A stretch of DNA of 32,958 bases from Verrucomicrobiota bacterium. Lineage in GTDB: Bacteria > Verrucomicrobiota > Verrucomicrobiia > JABWAM01 > JAHFSZ01. The stretch is taken from the NCBI GenBank assembly GCA_023265515.1, contig JAHFSZ010000006.1, positions 7,549 to 40,506 on the forward strand. Direction: 5' to 3'. This document shows positions 7,102 to 13,747 of the stretch, in pieces (the first letter of the stretch is position 1; each line of letters starts with the position of its first letter). Below the pieces are notes generated by a model that worked only from the letters and a program-made list of their open reading frames with translations, was not told where the DNA came from and made no database searches. The position numbers were made by a program, and so were the translations under genes.

Positions 7102-7668
7102 ATGTCCGGAATGTCCATCATCTTTTGCGGCGTGGCGATCTGGAACGTGATTTTCCTGATCGTGACGATCGCCACGGCCTACCTCGGTCGCGCCGCCGAC
7201 CCGGGGGCGTGGTGGCATTTCACAGCCGGCGTGTTTACCGGGATCTTCACGATGTTCACGCATTGCCTGGTCATCATTCACATGGCCGGATCCAGCAAAG
7301 GGATCAAGGAAGCGATTGGAGCGTACGGCCTGTCGGACGATCCGGAGACGGGATTCCAGAGGCGGGTCCGGCGCAACCGCGCGAAAATCTCCCCCTACGC
7401 TTACCTCGGCTGTCTTTTAATCATGAGCGTTGTCTTTCTCGGCGGCTGGCATCATGCGAAGCTGATCCGCCACGAGGGTTACCACTTCGGCCTGTCGTTT
7501 GAGTGGCATCGCTGGGCAGCGTGGTTCGCGGTCGCCTTCAATCTGTATGGCTTTTGGAAGGAGTATCAGGTCGTCCAGGACAACACGCGAATCATCCAGG
7601 AGCTGAACGGCTTGCTGAAGGAAAAGGGGTTGGTTGACAAGTTTGAATTCATCCCCGTCAAAAAGTGA
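7102..7668 (+). CDS. Unknown His-rich four-helix membrane protein
   Basis: 188 aa, not recognised. Four hydrophobic helices are visible at about 4-29, 38-63, 97-116 and 134-155, with a charged loop between helices 2 and 3 and an amphipathic C-terminal tail (156-180, 'NTRIIQELNGLLKEKG'). Histidines cluster at membrane edges: His39, His54, His60, His117, His118, His124, His128 and His136. Such an arrangement could bind heme or metal, but no known motif fixes this. The ORF track starts 56 codons upstream inside mqnX and the repeat array; ATG 7102 or 7111 (MSGM / MSII) is far more likely. It is followed four bases after its stop by a 32-aa ORF and then by an anchored protein, forming a three-gene unit. 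Confidence 0.75.
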   Translation: MSGMSIIFCGVAIWNVIFLIVTIATAYLGRAADPGAWWHFTAGVFTGIFTMFTHCLVIIHMAGSSKGIKEAIGAYGLSDDPETGFQRRVRRNRAKISPYAYLGCLLIMSVVFLGGWHHAKLIRHEGYHFGLSFEWHRWAAWFAVAFNLYGFWKEYQVVQDNTRIIQELNGLLKEKGLVDKFEFIPVKK

Positions 7669-7672
7669 CTCG

Positions 7673-7771
7673 ATGAAGGTGGTCCGCGATTCCGACCTGG
7701 AGGAGGCCGTGCGTATTCTTGAAAAGGGCGGAATTTCTGATAAGCAGGAGGAAAACGGAGGTTCAACTTGA
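7673..7771 (+). CDS. Small 32-aa ORF linking two membrane-protein genes
   Basis: Not in the ORF track. ATG 7673 opens four bases after the upstream stop; the ORF reads 'MKVVRDSDLEEAVRILEKGG...' and ends in TGA overlapping the next gene's TTG start (TTGA). The peptide is acidic, with a probable amphipathic helix (DLEEAVRILEKGG). It has no strong Shine-Dalgarno and would depend on coupling from the upstream gene. Its last codons contain two purine-rich boxes, AGGAGG and GGAGG, the second correctly spaced for the next gene. It may be a genuine small protein or a leader whose translation opens the downstream site. Confidence 0.5.
   Translation: MKVVRDSDLEEAVRILEKGGISDKQEENGGST
7757..7761 (+). 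promoter_or_regulatory. Strong ribosome binding site deciding a TTG start
   Basis: GGAGG followed by six bases (TTCAAC) and TTG at 7768. Most genes here have weak or absent Shine-Dalgarno sites, so this strong box supports the non-ATG start of the anchored protein. A second AGGAGG lies at 7746-7751. Confidence 0.75.
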
Positions 7772-8364
7772 CCTGGAAGACCAAACTGCAAATCTTTGTC
7801 ATTCTGTTGATGGTCGCCGGCTATCTGGCCGGATACGTTAACTACCGCAGACCGCATACGGCGTGGGCGAAACAGGCGCAGCCCGGGGTTCCCGAGCCCA
7901 GGGCGGATGGCGTGGCGAAAATCCTTTTCAAGCCGATGGAGTTCGTCGCCAAGCTGGCCAAGGACACGCCAGTCGATGTCAACGCGTGGGTTGACCGGTA
8001 CGACAAGACGGCGAATCCGGATGGGCCGGCGATGAGCGAGGAGGAGCTTTCCCAGCGATTCATCGAGGCGCACAAGGAGGCGAACATCCGGAAGATCCGG
8101 CAGCTTTTTTACAACAACTATCTCCCGGACGACGACATCCGCCAGATCGGGCGCCTGTTTGATTACGGCATCGCCAGGGTGATGTTCACCGACCTGCCGC
8201 CGGGGACCACCGCCCACTCGAATTTTGAGGGTGAAATGGCGGTGACGCGGATGATGATCGTCTACTACATCACTTCGCCGACGATGCTGCCGAGCCAGGG
8301 CCGCTTCTACGTTGGTAAGAAGGACGAGCGATACTTCCTGATGATCCGCTGGGCCAAGGGATAG
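7768..8364 (+). CDS. Unknown protein with N-terminal membrane anchor
   Basis: 198 aa with a TTG start backed by a well-spaced GGAGG. Residues about 7-25 ('LQIFVILLMVAGYLAGYV') form one membrane anchor; the rest is soluble and probably periplasmic. The middle is charged and helical ('SEEELSQRFIEAHKEANIRKIRQLF'), and the C-terminal part looks like mixed beta ('RMMIVYYITSPT', 'GRFYVGKKDERYFLMIRW'). I recognise no family. It is the third gene of the four-helix protein / 32-aa ORF / anchored protein unit, and converges with mqnD (9-nt gap). The setting between mqnX and mqnD suggests, without proving, a link to respiratory membrane function. Confidence 0.75.
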   Translation: MTWKTKLQIFVILLMVAGYLAGYVNYRRPHTAWAKQAQPGVPEPRADGVAKILFKPMEFVAKLAKDTPVDVNAWVDRYDKTANPDGPAMSEEELSQRFIEAHKEANIRKIRQLFYNNYLPDDDIRQIGRLFDYGIARVMFTDLPPGTTAHSNFEGEMAVTRMMIVYYITSPTMLPSQGRFYVGKKDERYFLMIRWAKG

Positions 8365-8373
8365 CGCGCGAAG

Positions 8374-9228
8374 CTAAAGCTCGACGAACTCGAGCTTGAA
8401 CTTTTCACGGATCATGCCGGCGGCGCGGCCACGCTCGAGGAACTCACGGATGGCGGCGCGACCTTTTTCGCCGTAGTCGAGCGTGTAGTCATTGACATAC
8501 ATCCGGACGAATTTTTTCGCGAGGACCAGGTCGAGGTCGCGTGCGTAGCGCATGACGCGGGGGATGGTTTCCTCGGTGTTGCGAAGGGCGTGGGTGATGC
8601 TTTGTTTGACGATGGCGGTGATTTTGCTGACAAGCTCGGGCCCGAGCGACTTTCGGATCACGTTGCCGCCGAGCGGGAGGGGCAAGCCGGTGTCCTCTTT
8701 CCACCAGGCGCCAAGATCAATAATGCGGTGAAGTTTCTCTTTTTCATAAGTGAGTTGGCCTTCGTGGATGATGAGGCCGGCTTGGACCTTGCCGGCGCGA
8801 ATGGCCCCAAAGATCTGATCAAAGGGGATGACGATGTGGTTGAACTCGCCCAGATAAAGCCGAAGTGCGAGAAACGCCGAGGTGAGCGTTCCGGGGACGG
8901 CGATCGTCATTCGGCGAAGGTCCTTGGGATCGCATGGCTCGGAGGCGACGACCATGGGGCCGTACCCATCGCCCATGCTGGCGCCGCATGGCATCAGAGC
9001 GTAGTTTGCTGCGACGCGCGGGTAGGCGTGGATCGAAACGGCGGAGACATCGAGCTCACCACGCATCGTCCGCTCGTTGAGCGTCTGAATGTCCTGGAGA
9101 ATGTGCCGGAACGACAGACCGCCGGTGTCAATCTGGTGTTGTGCGAGCGGATCGAACATGAACGCATCGTCCGGGTCGGGGCTGTGCCCCAGGGAAATTT
9201 CTCGTGTTTTTTGCGTCGTTTCGCTCAT
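8374..9228 (-). CDS. mqnD: 1,4-dihydroxy-6-naphthoate synthase MqnD
   Basis: Futalosine-pathway enzyme converting cyclic dehypoxanthine futalosine to 1,4-dihydroxy-6-naphthoate. 284 aa from ATG 9228, preceded by AAAGG about five bases upstream. Periplasmic-binding-protein-like fold signatures: 'LGHSPDPDDAFMF' at 13-25, 'GDGYGPMVVA' at 87-95, 'HEGQLTYE' at 155-162 (His155 corresponds to the proposed catalytic histidine) and 'YVNDYTLDYGEKGRAAI' at 244-260. The ORF track adds 59 upstream codons through the divergent kinase promoter; these are discarded. mqnA, mqnB, mqnC and mqnE are not in the window. Confidence 0.93.
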   Translation of the reverse strand: MSETTQKTREISLGHSPDPDDAFMFDPLAQHQIDTGGLSFRHILQDIQTLNERTMRGELDVSAVSIHAYPRVAANYALMPCGASMGDGYGPMVVASEPCDPKDLRRMTIAVPGTLTSAFLALRLYLGEFNHIVIPFDQIFGAIRAGKVQAGLIIHEGQLTYEKEKLHRIIDLGAWWKEDTGLPLPLGGNVIRKSLGPELVSKITAIVKQSITHALRNTEETIPRVMRYARDLDLVLAKKFVRMYVNDYTLDYGEKGRAAIREFLERGRAAGMIREKFKLEFVEL

Positions 9229-9235
9229 GGTGGCC

Positions 9236-9264
9236 TTTACAACCAGGCGCGGGCAGATTACAAG
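9236..9264 (+). promoter_or_regulatory. Candidate sigma-70 promoter for the kinase gene
   Basis: TTTACA (9236-9241), 17-nt spacer, TACAAG (9259-9264): 5/6 and 4/6 matches to the consensus. The implied start of transcription is about 20 nt upstream of ATG 9293. The region also holds the 5' flank of divergent mqnD. Confidence 0.4.
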
Positions 9265-9292
9265 TTCCGGATATTCAGAACAACCCCTGATC

Positions 9293-10384
9293 ATGAAAAA
9301 GCTTTCCGAAAACGCCCTCATGAAGGGAATTCCGCCGGAGGTGGTGGCCGACCTGGAAAAGAAGGCGAAACGGTTCGATTTTCCGGCAGGGTTGACACTT
9401 TTCAACGAAGGGGATGAGGGCAGCGTGGTCTACCTGCTTGAATCGGGAATCGTCCAGGTGCTCAAAAAATTTCAGTTGGACCGCATGGTTCTTCTTGAGG
9501 AGCTGAAGGAGGGGGATTTCCTTGGCGAACTGGCGCTGTTGGACCGGCAGGGGCGGTCCGCCACGGCGAAGGTGTCCACCCGCGTGACCGGCTGGAGCTT
9601 CGATGACACCATCCTCGACGCACTGCTCACCAAGGACAAGGACGTGGTCATTCACTTTTTGAGCACGCTGTCCGCCCGGATGCGCCAGGTGAATACAACC
9701 CTGATCCGACAGAAGGAGACGAGCGAGCGGGTGACGCTGCTCGGCAACATGGTTGGCGGAATCGTGCATGATTTGAAAAACCCGCTGGCTGCGATGCGGA
9801 TGTCAGCGGAGCTTTTGGGGATGAAGGCGCAGGACGAAAAGAGCAAGAAGGTGGCGGACCTTCTCCTCCAGCAGATCGACCGGCTGACGGCGATGATTCA
9901 TGAATTGCTGGAATTTGCGCGCGACCGGATCGAGTTGATGAAGGTTCTGGCGCGTTTGGATGACATCATCACGCAGAGCCATGACTTCTTCGCCGAAACA
10001 TGCCGCGCGGCGAACATTGCATTCGAGTTGAAGCTGAAGGCGCCGAGGAAAATTGAGATCGACCCGACCAAGCTTGGCCGCGTGGTCACCAACCTGATCA
10101 AAAACGCCATTCAGGCGCTGAAAGGGCGCAGTGAGGCAAAGATCGTCCTGGAGACGTCGCAGGGCGAGCAGGAAACAAGCATCGTCATCTCCGACAACGG
10201 ACCGGGGGTTCCTGAAACCATCCGGAACATGCTTTTCGAGCCGTTCGTGACCGCCGGCAAGAGGGACGGGACGGGGCTCGGACTTTCCATCGTCCGCAAG
10301 GTGGTCGAATCCCACGGCGGGAAGGTGACTTATCAGACGGAGACCGAAAAGGGCACGACTTTCCGGATCGTTCTGCCGGGATGA
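9293..10384 (+). CDS. Cyclic-nucleotide-binding-domain / histidine kinase fusion
   Basis: 363 aa, cytoplasmic (no membrane segment). Residues about 15-125 form a CRP/cNMP-type beta-barrel: 'FPAGLTLFNEGDEGSVVYLLESG' then the phosphate-binding-cassette-like 'GDFLGELALLDRQGRSATAKV' at 74-94. A short helical linker leads to a HisKA segment with 'GGIVHDLKNPLAAM' (phospho-accepting His159), then a complete HATPase_c domain: N-box 'NLIKNAIQAL' at 267-276, G1 'DNGPGVP', F-box 'LFEPF' and G2 'GTGLGLSIV'. It therefore looks active and able to sense a small ligand. No response regulator is adjacent, so it is an orphan. The ORF track starts 68 codons early, inside mqnD; ATG 9293 is used. Confidence 0.88.
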   Translation: MKKLSENALMKGIPPEVVADLEKKAKRFDFPAGLTLFNEGDEGSVVYLLESGIVQVLKKFQLDRMVLLEELKEGDFLGELALLDRQGRSATAKVSTRVTGWSFDDTILDALLTKDKDVVIHFLSTLSARMRQVNTTLIRQKETSERVTLLGNMVGGIVHDLKNPLAAMRMSAELLGMKAQDEKSKKVADLLLQQIDRLTAMIHELLEFARDRIELMKVLARLDDIITQSHDFFAETCRAANIAFELKLKAPRKIEIDPTKLGRVVTNLIKNAIQALKGRSEAKIVLETSQGEQETSIVISDNGPGVPETIRNMLFEPFVTAGKRDGTGLGLSIVRKVVESHGGKVTYQTETEKGTTFRIVLPG

Positions 10385-10406
10385 CGCCAAACCAGCGACG
10401 GAAGCA

Positions 10407-10856
10407 ATGAAGGCGAAGAACTGGATGATTTTGGGTGTTTGTCTTCTTCTGATCGGCGCGGCAATCGGAGGTTGGTTTGCGTTCCGCCAGCAGTTTTACG
10501 TCTTTCTGATCTATCATGGCAAAGGCAACTGGGCGAGCACCCGCCTGGCGAATCTTCCGGACGTCGACCTGGCGATGCTCGAAAAGCACCTGGAGAGCGA
10601 CAAATGGTTTGTCCGGTGCTCGGTGGTGAGGACGTTTCGGAAGATGGATGACCGGGAGCGGGTGCTCCCGATCCTCAAAAGGCAGGTGCCGCGCGAAAAG
10701 GACAGTTACTGCCTGTTGGAGCTGGCAGTCGCGCTGGGCAAGTTCAAGGCGCCAGACGAAGCCATGTCGATCATGCAAGGCTTGAGGGATGATCCGAAAG
10801 TGGGTTCGCAGGCCCGCGAGTTTCTCCAAAAATCCTCCTATCCGGCGGGGGACTGA
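10407..10856 (+). CDS. Small membrane-anchored protein with HEAT-like helices
   Basis: 149 aa, 22 nt after the kinase. An N-terminal anchor (about 7-25, 'MILGVCLLLIGAAIGGWFAF') precedes a soluble part of paired helices resembling HEAT repeats: 'DLAMLEKHLESDKWFVRCSVVRTFRKM', 'RVLPILKRQVPREKDSYCLLELAVALGKF', 'EAMSIMQGLRDDPKVGSQAREFL'. These repeats usually bind proteins; no catalytic motif is visible. It is probably co-transcribed with the kinase and with the GT-C gene 34 nt downstream. Specific function is unknown. Confidence 0.75.
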   Translation: MKAKNWMILGVCLLLIGAAIGGWFAFRQQFYVFLIYHGKGNWASTRLANLPDVDLAMLEKHLESDKWFVRCSVVRTFRKMDDRERVLPILKRQVPREKDSYCLLELAVALGKFKAPDEAMSIMQGLRDDPKVGSQAREFLQKSSYPAGD

Positions 10857-10890
10857 CTCACCAGATTTGCCATCCGGTAACCCGTGGGGT

Positions 10891-12810
10891 ATGGACGCCT
10901 TGTTGAACACCGGACTCGAAAGACATGATCCGGAGTCGTGCCTCTCCTCCGGGATCGCCGCGCCGGCACCAGGGCCGATCGCCAGGATCGGCTCATCGCG
11001 CTGGGCGTATGCACTGATTGCCGCCCTCGCTTTTCTGACCTTCGCCAACTCGCTGGGAAATTTTTTCCTCATGGACGACTTCTGGCACCTGAACAAGATC
11101 GCAGGCATGGACGGCGGCGAGTGGTGGAAACCGTGGTCGTATTCCGCAAAGGACAATGACAGCTACTGGATGGCGATGCACAAGATCCGGGGGATTCAGG
11201 AATCGGGTTTCTTCTTCCGCCCGCTGGTGACGCTCCTCTTTGTGCTCACCGAAGCGCTGGGCGGAGGAGCTCCCTGGGTATCCCATTTGAGCAACATCCT
11301 CTTGCACGTGGCCACTTCGATGGTGTTCCTCGCGACCGCGCGGGCAATTTTTGGCAGAAATCTGGCCTCGTTTGGCGCGGCAATGATTTTTGCGGCCCAC
11401 CCGGCTCATTGCGAGAGCGTCCAGTGGATTGCGGCCAACGCCGACCTGCTGGCAGGCCTGTTTATCGCGATTGCCTTCTATGGCCACGTCCGCGCCCGCT
11501 CGGACGGTGTGACCGGAAGCTGGCGCTGGGTGGCGCTGGCTGCGGGCGGATTGATTCTCGCGCTTTGCTCCAAGGAGATGGCGATCATGTTTCCCACGGT
11601 GGCGTTTTTTTACGACCTGATGTTCTATCGCCGGGCGCAGAATTCAGAACCCACTCGCCTCGCCGGTGAAGCCTGGTGGGGAACCCGGAACTCAGAAGCC
11701 TCTCTACGCTCCACGCTCCACGCTCCACGCTTTTACGGCGTGCTGGCGGTCTACGCCGTCATCTCGCTGGTTTATCTCGGCTACCACGCCCGGGTGATCA
11801 GCGGCGTGGTGGAGCTGAATGCGGGCGGCAATTATATGGCTGACTGGCGCCAGCCGGGCTTTTTCAGCGCAATCGCGGTCAACCTGGCGACTTACCTTTG
11901 GCACTTTTGGACATTCTTTCCGCTCATGCCTCTCGATACCCGCGAGGCATGGGGCGACGCGCCGTGGCTCGTGCTGCCCGTATGGGGCGCCCTGATTGCG
12001 TTTTATATCGGGCTTGGGCGGAAATTCACTGACAAGAAACGCTATCATTTCTTCTGGTTGTGGCAGGTGCTGACGGTCCTGCCCGCTCTGCCGATCCTGA
12101 TGTCGCAGCGGGTGCTTTACATCCCGTCGATCGGATTTTGCCTGCTCGTCGGTCTGATGCTGAAGGAGCACTGGATGCCCTGTTTCGAGAAGCGGGCACG
12201 CGGGTGGCAGCTCTTCCCGGCGGCTGTCGCCCTCTGTTTTCTTACGACGTTCGCAATGAACACGATGTGGAGCCGGCCGTCGCTGATGATTCGCGACCAG
12301 ATCGCCCAGATCAAGAGGGCGCTGCCAAGCACGGAGCCGGGCGCGCGGATTTATCTGATCGACATCTGGCCTCCTTCGTACGGAATCGAGGAAGGCCTGC
12401 GGCGAAGCTATGGCGACCGGAGCCTCGACATTCAGGTTTTGAGTTTCAGCCCGAAGATTCTCGACACCGCCGATCCGGCGTGGGATCGGCCGCTCGAGCG
12501 GCTGTTCGCTGCGTTCTTTCCCGAAGCATGCGGCCCGCTGGTGACACACCACCGGCTGGATGGTGCAGGGCGCCTTCATTTGGAACTTTCAGACGCGGTT
12601 TATTTCCATGGGCTGGTCGAGGGGCTTTTGCCGGTTGAGCCGCGGCTGGGAAACGAGCTCGCGGAAGTCCAAAACGGTCCGTTTCGCGTAATTTTGGGTG
12701 TGAACGAGGCGGGGGGCGTCAACCGGATGGATTTTTCTTTTGCCGAGGACGGCCGAAAATCCTATTTTCTTGTCTTTGAAAATGGCCGTTACAAACGCAT
12801 TCCTGAGTGA
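10891..12810 (+). CDS. GT-C family polytopic membrane glycosyltransferase-like protein (TMTC-like)
   Basis: 639 aa from ATG 10891 (GGGG just upstream; the track's 34 extra codons overlap the previous gene). It has about ten hydrophobic helices and the GT-C hallmark acidic pair in the first extracytoplasmic loop ('NFFLMDDFWHL', Asp62-Asp63). 'HPAHCESVQWIAANADLLAGL' at 170-190 and 'CSKEMAIMFP' match the TMTC/DUF1736 type of O-mannosyltransferase relatives. The soluble C-terminal third has no recognised domain. Residues about 250-280 ('TRNSEASLRSTLHAPR') are encoded by a heptamer repeat and its flank and look inserted in a cytoplasmic loop. It overlaps the deacetylase gene by 29 nt. Likely role: transfer of a lipid-linked sugar; acceptor unknown. 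Confidence 0.75.
   Translation: MDALLNTGLERHDPESCLSSGIAAPAPGPIARIGSSRWAYALIAALAFLTFANSLGNFFLMDDFWHLNKIAGMDGGEWWKPWSYSAKDNDSYWMAMHKIRGIQESGFFFRPLVTLLFVLTEALGGGAPWVSHLSNILLHVATSMVFLATARAIFGRNLASFGAAMIFAAHPAHCESVQWIAANADLLAGLFIAIAFYGHVRARSDGVTGSWRWVALAAGGLILALCSKEMAIMFPTVAFFYDLMFYRRAQNSEPTRLAGEAWWGTRNSEASLRSTLHAPRFYGVLAVYAVISLVYLGYHARVISGVVELNAGGNYMADWRQPGFFSAIAVNLATYLWHFWTFFPLMPLDTREAWGDAPWLVLPVWGALIAFYIGLGRKFTDKKRYHFFWLWQVLTVLPALPILMSQRVLYIPSIGFCLLVGLMLKEHWMPCFEKRARGWQLFPAAVALCFLTTFAMNTMWSRPSLMIRDQIAQIKRALPSTEPGARIYLIDIWPPSYGIEEGLRRSYGDRSLDIQVLSFSPKILDTADPAWDRPLERLFAAFFPEACGPLVTHHRLDGAGRLHLELSDAVYFHGLVEGLLPVEPRLGNELAEVQNGPFRVILGVNEAGGVNRMDFSFAEDGRKSYFLVFENGRYKRIPE
11705..11732. repeat. Heptamer tandem array, unit CACGCTC, 4 copies, inside a gene
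   Basis: Units are TACGCTC, CACGCTC, CACGCTC and CACGCTT. The array lies in frame within the GT-C gene and encodes part of a loop between two predicted helices. Just upstream, two similar words (TTCAGAAC at 11643 and CTCAGAAG at 11691) suggest that the whole stretch from about 11640 is repeat-derived. The unit differs from TACGCTG at 7062 by only two positions. Confidence 0.9.
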
Positions 12811-13732
12811 TTCGACGTTTTCCAAGCGGCATGTGGTCTTCAATGCCGACGATTTCGGTTATTCCAGCAACATCAACCAGGCCGTCCAGATCGCGCATGG
12901 CGGCGGTCTGCTAAAGAGCGCCAGTCTGATGGCGACAGGAAACGCCTTCGACGAGGCCGTTTCAATGGCGATGACGCTGGAGGACTTCCAGGTGGGCGTC
13001 CATCTCTGCGCCACGCAGACGCGCTCATGCCTGCCAGGACGCCATCTTCCCGGCTTGATGGGATCTGATGGGTATTTTCGCCACGGTTTGGCCGAGATCG
13101 GTTTTCGGCTGTTGTTTGCCAGGCGGTATGTGCTCGAGATCGTTCGGGAATGGCGGGCCCAAATCGAGAGAATCCTCGGCGCCGGCCTTCGCCCCGATCA
13201 CCTCAACAGCCACCAGCACCTGCATATGCATCCGGCGCTCTTCGGCCGGGTGCTCGACCTGGCGGAGGAATACAAGATCCCGCTGGTACGGATGCCTCAT
13301 ACGAACTTCCAACTCAACGCGCGGCTCGACCGCAGCCGTCTTGTTTCCAAGTTCCTGAAGGCGGCGGTGTTCAATGGACTGCGGGGCTGCTGCCTTGCTT
13401 TTCACGAGGTGGATCGCCCGAGTGTCCATCTGGCGGACCACACGTACGGCCTTTTGCAGATCGGAAAGAGCGATGAGGCCTACCTCGCGAAGTTGTTGCC
13501 GTGGCTTCCGGAGGGCTGCTCCGAAATTTACATCCATCCCGGACTCCGGCCGGAGCCTTGTTCGCCGCACATTCGCCGCGACGTCGAGCTGGCCGCGCTC
13601 CTTTCACCGCGTCTGTGCGAGATGGTGGAGAACGAACAGCTGGTGGTTACCACGTTCCGGCAGTGGGTCGATTCTTTTGAAGCTGAAACGGAGTTGCCTT
13701 CAACGATTGAGTCGATGGCGGTCCGCAGCTGA
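12782..13732 (+). CDS. ChbG/HpnK (YdjC-like) family carbohydrate deacetylase
   Basis: 316 aa from ATG 12782. Metal-dependent deacetylase fold: 'VVFNADDFGYS' at 18-28 (Asp23, Asp24), 'KSASLMATGNAFDEAV' at 45-60, 'VGVHL' (His74), 'DHLNSHQHLHMHP' at 139-151 (metal histidines) and 'SEIYIHPG' near the C-terminus. The opening pattern is that of HpnK, a hopanoid-cluster member, but no hopanoid gene is present here. Overlap with the GT-C gene (29 nt) indicates coupling, so the two may act on the same glycolipid or glycan: one adds sugar, the other removes N-acetyl. The track start at 12740 lies deeper in the GT-C gene and is less likely; GTG 12834 is a shorter alternative. Confidence 0.8.
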   Translation: MAVTNAFLSDSTFSKRHVVFNADDFGYSSNINQAVQIAHGGGLLKSASLMATGNAFDEAVSMAMTLEDFQVGVHLCATQTRSCLPGRHLPGLMGSDGYFRHGLAEIGFRLLFARRYVLEIVREWRAQIERILGAGLRPDHLNSHQHLHMHPALFGRVLDLAEEYKIPLVRMPHTNFQLNARLDRSRLVSKFLKAAVFNGLRGCCLAFHEVDRPSVHLADHTYGLLQIGKSDEAYLAKLLPWLPEGCSEIYIHPGLRPEPCSPHIRRDVELAALLSPRLCEMVENEQLVVTTFRQWVDSFEAETELPSTIESMAVRS

Positions 13733-13747
13733 CCATCCTGGCACGGT

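Noticed and set aside
10185-11156. 323-aa minus-strand ORF
   Set aside because: Antisense to the end of the kinase, the HEAT-like gene and the start of the GT-C gene; no motif.
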